DNA of 64,000 nt from Herbaspirillum sp. DW155 (lineage in GTDB: Bacteria; Pseudomonadota; Gammaproteobacteria; Burkholderiales; Burkholderiaceae_D): positions 1,984,001 through 2,048,000 of the forward strand of contig NZ_AP029028.1 of assembly GCF_037076565.1 (NCBI RefSeq), read 5' to 3'. The notes below the pieces were generated by a model. That model did not search any database. It was not told the DNA's origin and saw nothing but the letters and a program-made list of their open reading frames with translations. Of this stretch, positions 28,749 through 38,941 are shown piece by piece; the first letter of the stretch is position 1; each line of letters opens with the position of its first letter. A program made the position numbers and the translations under genes.

Positions 28749-29795
28749 ATGCATCTGACCGGGCGTCTGTACGGCGTACTGTGCTTGCTGTCCACGTTGG
28801 TAGGGTTCTCCTTGGCGCCATCCGCTTTAGCGGCGGATGGCGTTTCTGCAACTACGGTCAGTGAAGCCTCCGCTTCTTCCGCGCTGTTGGCGCAATTGCA
28901 AAAAATGCAATCTGCCGCCCAGCATCTCAATTATTCCGGCAGTTTTGTCTATCAGCAGGCCGCGTTGATGCGCAGTTCGCGGGTCACCCACGTGGTGGCC
29001 GGCAAGAGCGAGCTGGAAAAGCTGGAGCTGCTAGACGGCAAGCCGCGCGAATTCGTGCGCGACAACGACGACGTAGCCAGTTACGAGCCCGACTTGCGCA
29101 TCGTACGCATGGAAAAGCGGGTCACCCGCGACGTTTTCCCGGCCATCGTCGATGCCCGTCCGGAGGACCTTGCCAGCCACTATCGCATCCAGGCCGATGC
29201 CGACGAGCGTGTGGCCGGGCGGGCCTGCCAGTCCATCGTGCTGGCGCCGCGCGACAAGCTGCGCTACGGCTATCGTTTCTGTGCCGACCAGGCCACCGGC
29301 CTGCTGCTGCGCGCGCAAACGCTGGATGCCAAGGGCGAGGTGATCGAGCAGATTGCCTTCACCCAGATCCAGATCGGCGGTATTGATCGTGCCCGGGTCA
29401 ACCCCACTTACAAGGACACGCACGGCTGGCGTATCGAGAAGGCGGCCATGGCCCCTGTCGATCTGTCGGCCTGGCAGGTGACGCCGCCCCCGGGTTTCCG
29501 CAAGATCCAGCAGGTGCGACGCATGATTTCCGACAGCGGTCCGGCGGGTGCTGCACCGGCCCAGAACCGCCCGGCGGAGCGTGAGGTCTTGCAGATCGTG
29601 TTTTCCGACGGGTTGGCCGCGATCTCGGTCTTCATCGAGCCTGGCAGCCAGGGTCGGGAAGAAGGTACGATACAGCAGGGCGCCATGAACATCCTCGGCC
29701 GTCGCCAGGGTGATTATTGGCTCACCGTTGTGGGGGAAGTGCCTGCCGCGGCGATCCGGCAGGTCGCCAATTCTATTGAACTGAAATCCAAATAA
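28749..29795 (+). CDS. rseB: Sigma-E regulatory protein RseB (MucB)
   Basis: 348 residues. A signal peptide (MHLTGRLYGVLCLLSTL to SALAA) precedes two lipoprotein-like periplasmic domains. Family blocks include LQKMQSAAQHLNYSGSFVYQQ and SSRVTHVVAG near the start, and LVSxxPGDF-type C-terminal text (WRIEKAAMAPVDLSAWQVTPPPGFRKIQQVRR). RseB shields RseA from cleavage until it binds mislocalised lipopolysaccharide or lipoprotein. The open frame extends upstream inside rseA, but ATG 28749 gives the signal peptide. Confidence 0.93.
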   Translation: MHLTGRLYGVLCLLSTLVGFSLAPSALAADGVSATTVSEASASSALLAQLQKMQSAAQHLNYSGSFVYQQAALMRSSRVTHVVAGKSELEKLELLDGKPREFVRDNDDVASYEPDLRIVRMEKRVTRDVFPAIVDARPEDLASHYRIQADADERVAGRACQSIVLAPRDKLRYGYRFCADQATGLLLRAQTLDAKGEVIEQIAFTQIQIGGIDRARVNPTYKDTHGWRIEKAAMAPVDLSAWQVTPPPGFRKIQQVRRMISDSGPAGAAPAQNRPAEREVLQIVFSDGLAAISVFIEPGSQGREEGTIQQGAMNILGRRQGDYWLTVVGEVPAAAIRQVANSIELKSK

Positions 29796-29809
29796 TAGAG
29801 ACCGTTCCA

Positions 29810-31285
29810 ATGACTCCCTTGAAGAATACCCTTGCCGGCGCCTTGCTGGCCGTTTCCGTCCTTGCTGCCGCGCCGGCCGTGCTGGCCGCGCCCCCGGTGG
29901 CTGCGCCTGCAGTAGCGCTGCCTGATTTTGCCGATATCGTCGAGCGGACCGGACCGGCCGTGGTCAACATCCGCACTACCGAACGCGTGCGCCAGAATGC
30001 CCAGGGGCAGGGCGGCATGGATGATCCGGAGATGCAGGAATTCTTCCGCCGCTTCTTCGGCATTCCCATTCCGCGCCAGCAGCAGCCCGGCACCCCGCGC
30101 GGCAATGGCAAGCAGGGTGGCCAGGGCCAGCAGGAAGAAGTGCCGCGCGGCGTGGGCTCGGGCTTCATCATCTCGGCAGATGGCTTCATCATGACCAATG
30201 CCCACGTGATCGATGGTGCCAGCGAGGTCTATGTGACCCTGACCGACAAGCGCGAATTCAAGGCCAAGATCGTGGGTTCCGATACGCGTACCGACGTGGC
30301 TGTGCTCAAGATCGATGGCAGCAACCTGCCGCGCCTGAGCATGGGCGACTCCGACAAGATCCGCGTGGGTGAATGGGTGCTGGCCATCGGCTCGCCCTTC
30401 GGTCTGGAAAACACCGTAACTGCAGGTATCGTCTCGGCCAAGGCGCGCGATACCGGCGACTACCTGCCGCTGATCCAGACTGACGTGGCGGTCAATCCGG
30501 GCAACTCGGGCGGTCCGCTGATCAATCTGAAGGGCGAAGTGGTCGGCATCAATTCGCAGATTTACAGCCGGTCCGGTGGCTTCATGGGGATTTCCTTTGC
30601 GGTGCCCATCGATGAAGCGCTGCGCGTGGCCGACCAGTTGAAGGCCAGCGGACGCGTCACGCGCGGCCGTATCGGCGTGCAGATCGGTGAAGTGACCAAG
30701 GATGTGGCCGAATCGCTGGGCTTAGCGCGTGCCCAGGGTGCGCTGGTGCAGCGCGTGGAAGCCGGCGGCCCGGCCGAAAAGGCGGGACTGGAAGCCGGGG
30801 ACATCATCCTGAAGTACAACGGCGCCGCCATCGAGCGCCCGAGCGACCTGCCGCGCATGGTCGGTTCCACCAAGCCGGGCGTGAAGGCCACCGTCAACAT
30901 CTGGCGCAAGGGTAGTGCCCGCGACGTCACCCTGACCGTGGTCGAGATGGAAGCCGACAAGCCCAAGCAGACCGAAGAAAAGAAGGCCAAGCCCGACAAC
31001 ACGCCCAATTCCCTGGGCCTGGTGGTGAGCGACCTGAGCGATGCGCAGAAGAAGGACTTGAAGGTCGACAACGGCGTGCTGGTGGAAGCTGTCAGTGGCG
31101 CTGCTGCAGCGGCCGGCATTCGTCCGGGCGACGTCATCCAGCGGCTCAACGAAGTGGATGTCAACGACACCAAGCAGTTCGGCCAGCTGGTGGCCAAGCT
31201 GGATGCCAAGAAGCGCGCGGCCGTCCTGGTGCGGCGTGGCGACTCTTCGCAGTTCGTGCCGCTGCGCCCGAACGGCGGCAACTGA
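29810..31285 (+). CDS. mucD: Periplasmic serine protease MucD/DegQ
   Basis: 491 residues. A cleaved signal peptide (to about residue 27) precedes a trypsin-like domain with triad His132 (TNAHVIDG), Asp162 (TDVAVLKID) and Ser233 (NPGNSGGPL), and two PDZ domains (about 285-370 and 395-485). It degrades or refolds damaged envelope proteins. A Gln/Gly-rich LA loop (about 88-112) lies before the core, as in DegP-type enzymes. It is the last gene of the rpoE operon and ends at a strong terminator. Confidence 0.95.
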   Translation: MTPLKNTLAGALLAVSVLAAAPAVLAAPPVAAPAVALPDFADIVERTGPAVVNIRTTERVRQNAQGQGGMDDPEMQEFFRRFFGIPIPRQQQPGTPRGNGKQGGQGQQEEVPRGVGSGFIISADGFIMTNAHVIDGASEVYVTLTDKREFKAKIVGSDTRTDVAVLKIDGSNLPRLSMGDSDKIRVGEWVLAIGSPFGLENTVTAGIVSAKARDTGDYLPLIQTDVAVNPGNSGGPLINLKGEVVGINSQIYSRSGGFMGISFAVPIDEALRVADQLKASGRVTRGRIGVQIGEVTKDVAESLGLARAQGALVQRVEAGGPAEKAGLEAGDIILKYNGAAIERPSDLPRMVGSTKPGVKATVNIWRKGSARDVTLTVVEMEADKPKQTEEKKAKPDNTPNSLGLVVSDLSDAQKKDLKVDNGVLVEAVSGAAAAAGIRPGDVIQRLNEVDVNDTKQFGQLVAKLDAKKRAAVLVRRGDSSQFVPLRPNGGN

Positions 31286-31325
31286 CGGGAAATTTCCCCG
31301 GAAAATTGCCAGAAACTTCAGCATG

Positions 31326-31359
31326 AAGGCTGCGGCTCCCACGGGCCGCAGCCTTTTTC
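31326..31359 (+). terminator. Terminator of the rpoE operon
   Basis: Perfect stem AAGGCTGCGGC / GCCGCAGCCTT with an 8-base loop, followed by T. Confidence 0.85.
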
Positions 31360-31403
31360 CTTGCCTCTCGGCCGTGCTGAGGGAAAAACCTTCATATGAG
31401 CCT

Positions 31404-31697
31404 ATGACCACCCCCGATCCGCTTGCAGCGCCCGCCCGTCCATTGCAATTCATCATCTATTCGCGCAGCTACTGCCATCTGTGCGAAGACCTGCATGAGG
31501 CCCTGCGCCAGGCGTTGGGCGAGATTCCCGCCGTTATCGAGATGACCGACGTCGATGCCGATGAAGCCCTGGTGGCGCGCTATGACGAGCTGGTCCCGGT
31601 GCTGATGGGGCAGGGCGCCGATGGGCAATGGCAGGAGCTGTGCCATTACCATCTGGACCCGGTGCGGCTGCGTGAATTTATTGCTTTTAGGCAATAA
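31404..31697 (+). CDS. Glutaredoxin-like protein (DUF836 type)
   Basis: 97 residues. The thioredoxin-fold start IIYSRSYCHLCEDLHEAL has a CxxC pair (Cys24, Cys27), and DVDADEALVARYDELVPVL contains the cis-Pro region. Substrate unknown; the fold suggests disulfide reduction in the cytosol. It sits between mucD and lepA, a common position in betaproteobacteria, with terminators on both sides. Confidence 0.85.
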   Translation: MTTPDPLAAPARPLQFIIYSRSYCHLCEDLHEALRQALGEIPAVIEMTDVDADEALVARYDELVPVLMGQGADGQWQELCHYHLDPVRLREFIAFRQ

Positions 31698-31800
31698 CGA
31701 CCGCTGTCGCAGCCAGGCGCCGTTGTACGGCGGGGGTACCGGAAAGTCGGGCTTGTCCCTGTGAATTCCGGTAAAATGCCGGGTCGAATAAGCTGCTGCA

Positions 31801-31845
31801 AAGGCGCTCGGCTGGGCACTGCCCGCTTCGGAGCGCCTTTTTTCA
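31801..31845 (+). terminator. Terminator before lepA
   Basis: Stem AAGGCGCTC / GAGCGCCTT with a 21-base loop and a T-run, ending about 20 bp before lepA. Confidence 0.65.
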
Positions 31846-31862
31846 TCGTTTCCAGTCTGTTA

Positions 31863-33656
31863 ATGAACAATATCCGTAATTTCTCGATCATCGCCCACAT
31901 CGATCACGGCAAGTCCACGCTCGCCGACCGCATCATCCAGTTGTGCGGGGGCTTGTCCAACCGCGAGATGGAAGCCCAGGTGCTGGATTCGATGGATATC
32001 GAGCGCGAGCGCGGCATCACCATCAAGGCCCAGACCGCAGCCCTGTCCTACAAGGCCAAGGATGGCCAGATCTACAACCTCAACCTGATCGATACCCCCG
32101 GTCACGTCGACTTCAGCTATGAAGTCTCGCGTTCGCTGTCGGCCTGCGAAGGCGCACTGCTGGTGGTCGATGCCTCCCAAGGTGTGGAAGCGCAGACGGT
32201 TGCCAACTGCTACACCGCCCTGGACCTTGGCGTGGAAGTGGTGCCGGTCTTGAACAAGATCGACCTGCCCTCCGCCGATCCGGACAACGCCAAGAGCGAG
32301 ATCGAGGACGTCATCGGCATCGATGCGTCCGACGCCACTCCCTGCTCGGCCAAGACCGGCCTGGGCGTGGAAGACGTGCTGGAAGCTATCGTGGCCAAGG
32401 TGCCGGCGCCCAAGGGTGATCCGGACGCGCCCCTGCAGGCACTGATCATCGACTCCTGGTTCGACAACTACGTCGGCGTGGTCATGCTGGTGCGCATCGT
32501 CAATGGCACTTTGCGTCCCAAGGACAAGATCCTGCTGATGGCCACCGAGACCCAGTACCTCACTGAAAGCATCGGCGTGTTCACGCCCAAGTCGCAATCG
32601 CGTGAAGCCTTGACGGCAGGGCAGGTCGGTTTCGTCATCGCCGGCATCAAGGAACTGAAGTCCGCGCGCGTGGGCGACACCATCACCCTGGCCAGCAAGC
32701 CGGCTCCGGCGCCGCTGCCCGGCTTCAAGGAAGTGCAGCCGCAGGTGTTTGCGGGCCTGTTCCCGGTGGAAGCCAACCAGTACGATGCCCTGCGCGACTC
32801 GCTGGAAAAATTGAAGCTCAACGACGCCGCCCTGATGTACGAACCGGAAGTCTCGCAGGCGCTGGGCTTCGGCTTCCGCTGCGGCTTCCTGGGCCTGTTG
32901 CACATGGAAATCGTGCAGGAGCGCCTGGAGCGCGAATTCGACATGGACCTCATCACCACCGCGCCGACGGTGGTGTATGAAGTGCAGCAACGCGACGGCA
33001 CCCTGCTGATGGTGGACAACCCGTCGAAGATGCCGGAAGTCTCCAAGATCGACGAGATCCGCGAACCCATCGTCACCGTCAACCTGTACATGCCGCAGGA
33101 ATACGTGGGCTCGGTCATCACCCTCTGCACGCAGAAGCGCGGCATCCAGATGAACATGAGCTACCACGGCAAGCAGGTGCAGCTGACCTATGAAATGCCG
33201 ATGGCCGAGATCGTGCTGGACTTCTTCGATCGCCTGAAGTCCACCTCGCGCGGCTATGCCTCGATGGACTACGAGTTCAAGGAATACCGCGCCGCCGATG
33301 TGGTCAAGGTGGACATGCTGATCAACAGCGAGAAGGTCGATGCGCTGGCCATCATCGTGCACCGTGCCGCAGCCCAGATCCGCGGTCGCCAGGTGGCGGC
33401 AAAGATGCGTGAACTGATCCCGCGCCAGATGTTTGACGTGGCCATCCAGGCGGCCATTGGTGCGACCATCATCTCGCGTGAAAACGTCAAGGCCATGCGC
33501 AAGAACGTGCTGGCCAAGTGCTACGGCGGCGACATCTCACGTAAGCGCAAGCTGCTCGAAAAGCAGAAGGCCGGCAAGAAGCGCATGAAGCAGGTGGGCT
33601 CGGTCGAAATTCCGCAGGAAGCATTCCTGGCAATCTTACAAGTGGAAGATAAATAA
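31863..33656 (+). CDS. lepA: Elongation factor 4 (LepA)
   Basis: 597 residues, full length. A ribosomal GTPase that helps initiation or back-translocation under stress. G1 is [10 protein letters not shown]2 lies in [12 protein letters not shown]3 is DTPGHVDF and G4 is NKIDLP. The C-terminal domain unique to LepA is present ([23 protein letters not shown]). I chose ATG 31863 ([16 protein letters not shown]); the upstream open frame crosses a terminator. lepB follows one base after its stop. Confidence 0.97.
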   Translation: MNNIRNFSIIAHIDHGKSTLADRIIQLCGGLSNREMEAQVLDSMDIERERGITIKAQTAALSYKAKDGQIYNLNLIDTPGHVDFSYEVSRSLSACEGALLVVDASQGVEAQTVANCYTALDLGVEVVPVLNKIDLPSADPDNAKSEIEDVIGIDASDATPCSAKTGLGVEDVLEAIVAKVPAPKGDPDAPLQALIIDSWFDNYVGVVMLVRIVNGTLRPKDKILLMATETQYLTESIGVFTPKSQSREALTAGQVGFVIAGIKELKSARVGDTITLASKPAPAPLPGFKEVQPQVFAGLFPVEANQYDALRDSLEKLKLNDAALMYEPEVSQALGFGFRCGFLGLLHMEIVQERLEREFDMDLITTAPTVVYEVQQRDGTLLMVDNPSKMPEVSKIDEIREPIVTVNLYMPQEYVGSVITLCTQKRGIQMNMSYHGKQVQLTYEMPMAEIVLDFFDRLKSTSRGYASMDYEFKEYRAADVVKVDMLINSEKVDALAIIVHRAAAQIRGRQVAAKMRELIPRQMFDVAIQAAIGATIISRENVKAMRKNVLAKCYGGDISRKRKLLEKQKAGKKRMKQVGSVEIPQEAFLAILQVEDK

Positions 33657-33657
33657 C

Positions 33658-34572
33658 ATGCAGGCTTTGTTGGGCAACTTCGCACTCATTCTGTTCGTCC
33701 TGATGCTGGTGACCGGCGTCATCTGGTTCGCAGACACCTTCTTCCTCTCCAAGCAGCGCCGTGCACGCGCCGATGCCGCCCTGGCCGAATTCGATGCCCG
33801 CGTGGCGCGCGACGAGGCGCAGGGCATCAAGCGTGACGGTGCCGTGGCCAGCAGCCGCGTCGAACTGCAGGCACGCCACCTGAAGCAGCCGGCCTGGATC
33901 GAGTATTCGGGCAGCTTCTTCCCGGTGATCGCGCTGGTGTTCTGCCTGCGCTCCTTCCTGTATGAGCCGTTCAAGATTCCGTCCAGCTCGATGGTGCCGA
34001 CCCTGCTGGTCGGTGACCTGATTCTGGTGAACAAATTCACCTACGGTATCCGCCTGCCCATCATCAACAAGAAAATCATCGAAGTGGGCGAGCCGCAGCG
34101 CGGCGACGTCATGGTCTTCAAGTACCCCAAGGATACGTCGGTGGACTACATCAAGCGCGTGATCGGCGTGCCTGGTGATAAAATAGTCTATAAAAACAAG
34201 CGCTTAACGGTTAATGGTGAACAAATTTCTTACAAAGCGCTGCCGGATTATCTGGACGACGACAATCTGACGTACTATAAGCAATGGCAGGAAAACCTGA
34301 CCGGCGTGGAGCACAAGATCCTGACCGATGAGCGTGCCCCCAACTTCGTGCCCAATCCCGATGCCTTCCCGCATCACGAACTGTGCACCTACAACGCCGA
34401 AGGTTTCGCCTGCACGGTGCCGCCGGGTGAGTATTTCATGATGGGAGACAACCGGGACAACAGCCTCGACAGTCGTTATTGGGGCTTCGTACCGGACCAG
34501 AACATCGTCGGCAAGGCCTTCTTTGTCTGGATGAACCTGGGCGATATCAAGCGGATCGGCAGCTTCCACTAA
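33658..34572 (+). CDS. lepB: Signal peptidase I
   Basis: 304 residues. It cleaves Sec and Tat signal peptides at the outer face of the inner membrane. Two N-terminal membrane helices (about 5-28 and 85-102) flank a short cytosolic charged stretch. The Ser-Lys dyad is Ser111 (IPSSSMVPT) and Lys166 (DYIKRVIGVPGD), and the C-terminal box MGDNRDNSLDSRYWGFV is intact. A T/A-rich patch around 34180-34230 differs from its neighbours in base use but the frame is unbroken. Coupled to lepA. Confidence 0.96.
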   Translation: MQALLGNFALILFVLMLVTGVIWFADTFFLSKQRRARADAALAEFDARVARDEAQGIKRDGAVASSRVELQARHLKQPAWIEYSGSFFPVIALVFCLRSFLYEPFKIPSSSMVPTLLVGDLILVNKFTYGIRLPIINKKIIEVGEPQRGDVMVFKYPKDTSVDYIKRVIGVPGDKIVYKNKRLTVNGEQISYKALPDYLDDDNLTYYKQWQENLTGVEHKILTDERAPNFVPNPDAFPHHELCTYNAEGFACTVPPGEYFMMGDNRDNSLDSRYWGFVPDQNIVGKAFFVWMNLGDIKRIGSFH

Positions 34573-34709
34573 AAGCGCGCCGCATCCTGGTCCAGCAGCT
34601 TTCGTAGTTTCCGCAGTTTCCAACTGGCAACTTCGCATTGTGGAGGCAGACCCGGAGCAGTTTTCAGCTTTGCTTTGAACCGATCCCGCTGACTGGTCAG
34701 GCTGGTAAT

Positions 34710-34741
34710 CCCCGATCCACGCGCTGCTGCGCGTATCGGGG
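34710..34741 (+). promoter_or_regulatory. Stem-loop in the rnc leader
   Basis: Arms CCCCGAT..ACGCG and CGCGT.ATCGGGG form a near-perfect stem 12-19 bases before the rnc start codons. There is no T-run. In E. coli RNase III cleaves a stem in its own leader to limit expression, and this may be an analogous target. Confidence 0.45.
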
Positions 34742-34752
34742 CGGCAGACTGA

Positions 34753-35736
34753 ATGACGGATGAAAAAATGGATCCTCAACTCTTGCAACAACGGCTAGGC
34801 CACACTTTCAAGGACGCCTCGCTCCTGCAGCAGGCCTTGACCCATCGTAGCCATAGCGCCTTGCATAACGAGCGGCTGGAATTCCTCGGCGATTCGGTGC
34901 TGAACTGCGTGGTGGCCTCGCTGCTCTTCGAACGTTACGACAAGATCGACGAAGGCGACCTCTCGCGCCTGCGTGCCAATCTGGTCAAGCAGCAATCCCT
35001 GTATGAAATCGCCCAGCGGCTGGAGCTGTCGCAATTCTTGCGCCTGGGCGAGGGCGAGCTGAAGTCGGGCGGTTTTCGCCGCCCCTCGATCCTGGCCGAT
35101 ACGCTGGAGGCGCTCTTTGGCGCGATCTTCCTCGATTCCGGCTTCGAGGCGGCGCGTGCGGTGATCCGCTCGCTCTACGTCCCGGTGCTGGAACACGTCG
35201 ATCCCAAGACCTTGGGCAAGGATGCCAAGACCCTGCTGCAGGAATTCCTGCAGGGCAAGAAGATCCCGCTGCCGCAATACAACGTGATCGCCACTCACGG
35301 TGCCGCCCACAGCCAGGAATTCGAGATCGAGTGCCTGGTGCCCAAGCTGGACATCCAGGTCTTCGGTACCGGTGGCAGCCGCCGCGCCGGCGAACAGGCA
35401 GCGGCCAAGCTGGCGCTGGAAGCGGTGCAGCTGGCCCTGGCCAAGACCCCTTCGGCGGGGCGCAAGCCGCGCACCCGCACCACCCAGCTGAAGCTGGCCG
35501 GCATCGCCACCATCCAGCCGGATGCACCCGAGCACGAGGCGCTCAAGGGTAATCGTCCCGAGGTGTCGACGGCCACTGGCGGCAAGCCCGCCAAGCCGCC
35601 GAAGGAATCCAAGGAGCAGAAGAGCGCGCCGGCCACGGCTCGCAGTGAAGGCAAGAACACCGGCGACCGCGCTGAAACGGTCGCAGCAGAGCCCATTTCG
35701 GCGGCTTCATCCGCCACGCAATCCAGAACAGCATGA
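34753..35736 (+). CDS. rnc: Ribonuclease III
   Basis: 327 residues (322 if the ATG at 34768 is used, which has GGATGA upstream). It cuts double-stranded RNA in rRNA and mRNA maturation. The catalytic signature [11 protein letters not shown] (about 40-50) and the second acidic cluster near [14 protein letters not shown] are present, and the double-stranded RNA-binding domain spans about 160-230. The tail after residue 230 is a low-complexity Lys/Pro/Ala/Glu extension of nearly 100 residues absent from E. coli RNase III (226 residues). era overlaps its stop (ATGA). Confidence 0.95.
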   Translation: MTDEKMDPQLLQQRLGHTFKDASLLQQALTHRSHSALHNERLEFLGDSVLNCVVASLLFERYDKIDEGDLSRLRANLVKQQSLYEIAQRLELSQFLRLGEGELKSGGFRRPSILADTLEALFGAIFLDSGFEAARAVIRSLYVPVLEHVDPKTLGKDAKTLLQEFLQGKKIPLPQYNVIATHGAAHSQEFEIECLVPKLDIQVFGTGGSRRAGEQAAAKLALEAVQLALAKTPSAGRKPRTRTTQLKLAGIATIQPDAPEHEALKGNRPEVSTATGGKPAKPPKESKEQKSAPATARSEGKNTGDRAETVAAEPISAASSATQSRTA

Positions 35737-36662
35737 TAGATTCCCCCATGGCCGGCGACGCGTCGGCGCAGACCCCCGATGACGATTACCGTTGCGGTTA
35801 CATCGCCATCGTCGGTCGTCCCAACGTTGGCAAGTCGACCCTGATGAACGTACTGGTCGGCGCCAAGGTCAGCATCACCTCGCGCAAGGCCCAGACCACG
35901 CGCCACCGCATCACCGGCATCCAGACCATCGACAATACCCAGTACGTGTATGTCGACACCCCGGGTTTCCAGACCCGTCACAGCAACGCCCTCAACAAGA
36001 CCCTGAACCGCACCGTCACCAATACCCTGACGGCGGCCGACGTGATCCTGTTCGTGATCGAGGCCGGTACCTTCGGCCCGGCCGACAAGCAGGTGCTGGA
36101 TCTCTTGCCGGCCAACGTGCCCTGCATCCTGGTCTTGAACAAGGCTGACCGCAACAAGGACAAGACCACGCTCATGCCCTTCGCCCGCGAAGTGGCCTCG
36201 CATCATGATTTCGCCGCCGTGGTGCCGGTCTCGGCCAAGCAGCGCTTCCAGCTGGACCGTCTGCAGGAAGAAGTGCGCAAGCTGCTGCCGCAGAATCCGC
36301 CGATGTTCGACGAAGACGACATCACCGACCGCAGCGAGAAATTCCTGGCTTCCGAAATCGTGCGTGAAAAGGTGTTCCGCTTCGTCGGCGAAGAACTGCC
36401 CTACACCAGCACGGTGCTGATCGAGAAGTTCGAACAGGAAGGCAACCTGCGCCGCATCTTCGCCGCCATCCTGGTCGAACGCGACAACCACAAAGCCATG
36501 GTGATCGGCCAGAAGGGTGCGCGCCTGAAGGAAATTTCCACCCAGTCGCGGCTGGACATGGAGCGCCTCTTCGGTGGGCCGGTCTATCTGGAGATCTGGG
36601 TCAAGGTCAAATCGGGCTGGGCCGACAACGAGGCTGGCCTGCGCGCCTACGGCTACGAATGA
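35733..36662 (+). CDS. era: GTPase Era
   Basis: 309 residues. Era binds 16S rRNA and helps assemble the 30S subunit. G1 [11 protein letters not shown]3 DTPGF, G4 NKAD, and a C-terminal KH domain ([19 protein letters not shown]-like) are visible. The first 20 residues are an extra polar leader ([19 protein letters not shown]) before the G domain. It overlaps rnc by four bases, suggesting coupled translation of two rRNA-processing proteins. Confidence 0.97.
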   Translation: MIDSPMAGDASAQTPDDDYRCGYIAIVGRPNVGKSTLMNVLVGAKVSITSRKAQTTRHRITGIQTIDNTQYVYVDTPGFQTRHSNALNKTLNRTVTNTLTAADVILFVIEAGTFGPADKQVLDLLPANVPCILVLNKADRNKDKTTLMPFAREVASHHDFAAVVPVSAKQRFQLDRLQEEVRKLLPQNPPMFDEDDITDRSEKFLASEIVREKVFRFVGEELPYTSTVLIEKFEQEGNLRRIFAAILVERDNHKAMVIGQKGARLKEISTQSRLDMERLFGGPVYLEIWVKVKSGWADNEAGLRAYGYE

Positions 36663-36763
36663 GCCCGTGCGCGGCCCTCTGCGGGCCGCGCGACATTCCG
36701 GCATCATCATGGCACTACGCCGCGCCCCAACGACGTGGCTTCACGCATTCAGGACGGATATCC

Positions 36764-37624
36764 ATGACTACCATGCTCACCGATTCCAAGCTCGACGGCC
36801 AGGTCGCCGCTGCGGCTACGCCGGCCACTCCGGCCGTGGAGCAGGCACCCGCCAAGGCGCCCGCGCGCAAAGCGGCCACGCCGCGCGCGCGCAGCCGCGT
36901 CGTGCCGGAAAAGGAGCACAAGGTACTGGCGCAGCCGGGCTTCGTGCTGCACAGCTATCCCTACAAGGAAACCAGCCTCATCATCGACGTGTTCTCGCGG
37001 GATCACGGCCGCATCGCGCTCGTGGCCAAGGGGGCCAAGCGTCCGCATTCCAAGCTGCGCGGGGCCTTGCAGACCTTCCAGCCGCTGGCGCTGTCGTGGA
37101 GCGGCAAGTCCGAGGTGCGCACGCTGACCGATGCCGAATGGGTGGGCGGCATGCTGCCGCTGGAAAAATCGGCGCTGCTGTGCGGCTTCTATCTCAATGA
37201 ACTGCTGGTCAAGCTGCTGGCGCGCGAAGACGCGCATCCGGCGCTGTTCGACCATTACGTGGCCACCCTCAACAAGCTGGCTCATGGCGAGAATGCCCCC
37301 ATCGTGCTGCGCCAGTTCGAACGCATCCTCCTCAAGCAGACCGGCGTGGCCGGCAACTGGAGTCATTGCGTGGTCAGCGGCAAGACCGTGCAGCCTGATG
37401 GCATCTACGTCGTCGATCCGGAGCAGGGCACGCGTCCGGAACGTATTTCCGACCGCGCGCCCAAGGTGTCCGGCAAGACGCTGCTGGATATGGAACGCGA
37501 AGACTACAGCGATCCCACCACGCAATTGCAGAGCAAGTTCCTGATGCGCTACCTGCTGTCGCATCACCTGGGCGGTGCGCAGCTGAACACGCGCCAGATC
37601 CTGATCGACCTCATGCAACTGTGA
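36764..37624 (+). CDS. recO: DNA repair protein RecO
   Basis: About 286 residues. RecO with RecR loads RecA on SSB-coated single strands. The OB-fold N-domain begins at [38 protein letters not shown], and the helical C-domain follows. It carries an extra N-terminal stretch of about 40 residues rich in Ala, Pro, Lys and Arg before the OB fold. I start at ATG 36764 (MTTMLTDSK), about 100 bp after era; the open frame extends to 36659 without protein-like sequence. Confidence 0.93.
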   Translation: MTTMLTDSKLDGQVAAAATPATPAVEQAPAKAPARKAATPRARSRVVPEKEHKVLAQPGFVLHSYPYKETSLIIDVFSRDHGRIALVAKGAKRPHSKLRGALQTFQPLALSWSGKSEVRTLTDAEWVGGMLPLEKSALLCGFYLNELLVKLLAREDAHPALFDHYVATLNKLAHGENAPIVLRQFERILLKQTGVAGNWSHCVVSGKTVQPDGIYVVDPEQGTRPERISDRAPKVSGKTLLDMEREDYSDPTTQLQSKFLMRYLLSHHLGGAQLNTRQILIDLMQL

Positions 37625-37764
37625 CGAGACGGCGGCCCGCGCCGCCGGCCCCGTCTGCTCCCGCATTGGATCGCGAGCCGCTACAATCCAGATCTGGCTG
37701 CACATTCCTTCATGTGCAGCGCTGAGCACATCCGAACATCATTCAACCGAAGCTTTCTGACGCC

Positions 37765-38538
37765 ATGAGTTTCCTGCAGCCTGCCGGCCCGGTCATTGAC
37801 CTGGGCATCAACATCGATCACGTCGCCACCCTGCGCAATGCGCGCGGCACGCGCTATCCCGACCCCATCCGCGCGGCGCTGGAAGCCGAGGAAGCCGGTG
37901 CCGATGCCATCACCCTGCATCTGCGCGAAGACCGCCGCCATATCCGCGACGATGACGTCAAGGCCATCCGTCCGCTGCTGCAGACGCGCATGAACCTGGA
38001 AGCCGCCGTGACGCAGGAGATGATCGATTTCGCCTGTGCCATCCAGCCCCAGGATGTCTGCCTGGTGCCCGAAAAGCGCACCGAAGTGACGACCGAAGGC
38101 GGCCTCGACGTGCGTGGCCATTTTGCCGACGTGCAGGCGGCGATCCGCCAGTTGCAGCAGGAGCGCATTCGCGTCTCTTTGTTCATTGATCCGGATGTCG
38201 AGCAGATCCAGGCCGCCGCTGAATCGGGTGCCCCTGTCATCGAACTTCATACCGGCCGTTATGCGGACGCCACCAGCGAACAGGAACAGCAGGAAGAACT
38301 GCAACGCATCCGCGTCGCCGTCCAGGCTGGCGTCAAGCTGGGCCTGAAGGTCAATGCCGGCCACGGACTGCACTACACCAACGTCCAGGCCATCGCAGCC
38401 ATCCCCGAGATCGCCGAACTCAACATCGGTCACGCCGTGGTGGCTCATGCGGTCTTCGCGGGCTGGCGCAATGCGGTGTCCGAGATGAAGGCCATCATGG
38501 TCAAGGCCCGCCTGGACGCCATCAAGGCCCGGGGCTGA
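37765..38538 (+). CDS. pdxJ: Pyridoxine 5'-phosphate synthase
   Basis: 257 residues. PdxJ condenses 1-deoxyxylulose 5-phosphate with 3-amino-2-oxopropyl phosphate to form vitamin B6. [47 protein letters not shown] and [11 protein letters not shown] are signature TIM-barrel blocks including the active-site His and Glu residues. acpS follows after 10 bp; recO-pdxJ-acpS is a standard proteobacterial string. Confidence 0.97.
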   Translation: MSFLQPAGPVIDLGINIDHVATLRNARGTRYPDPIRAALEAEEAGADAITLHLREDRRHIRDDDVKAIRPLLQTRMNLEAAVTQEMIDFACAIQPQDVCLVPEKRTEVTTEGGLDVRGHFADVQAAIRQLQQERIRVSLFIDPDVEQIQAAAESGAPVIELHTGRYADATSEQEQQEELQRIRVAVQAGVKLGLKVNAGHGLHYTNVQAIAAIPEIAELNIGHAVVAHAVFAGWRNAVSEMKAIMVKARLDAIKARG

Positions 38539-38548
38539 GGCGCGCCGC

Positions 38549-38941
38549 ATGATCTATGGCATCGGTACCGACATCCTCCGGATTTCGCGGGTAGAGGCGG
38601 CGCTGCAACGGCATGGCGACCGCTTTGCCGGCAAGATCCTGGGCCCGCAGGAGATGGAAAAATACCTGCGCCGCAAGGCCAAGGTCCAAGCCCGTGGCAT
38701 CCGCTTCCTGGCCACCCGCTTCGCCGCCAAGGAAGCCTTTTCCAAGGCCATCGGCATGGGCATGCGCATGCCCATGACCTGGCGCGCCATGCAGGTGCTC
38801 AATGCGCCCAGCGGCAAGCCGGTGGTGGTGTGTAGCGGAAGCCTGCAACAATGGATGGAAGAGCAGGGCCTGAGCGCCCAGGTTTCCATCACCGACGAAG
38901 CGGAATACGCCGTCGCCTTTGTCATCGTGGAGAAGTCATGA
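38549..38941 (+). CDS. acpS: Holo-ACP synthase
   Basis: 130 residues. AcpS transfers phosphopantetheine from CoA to AcpP. Motifs are [13 protein letters not shown], with the magnesium-binding Asp, and [14 protein letters not shown]. The C-terminal beta strand [17 protein letters not shown] completes the fold. Its stop overlaps the nagZ start (ATGA). Confidence 0.97.
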   Translation: MIYGIGTDILRISRVEAALQRHGDRFAGKILGPQEMEKYLRRKAKVQARGIRFLATRFAAKEAFSKAIGMGMRMPMTWRAMQVLNAPSGKPVVVCSGSLQQWMEEQGLSAQVSITDEAEYAVAFVIVEKS

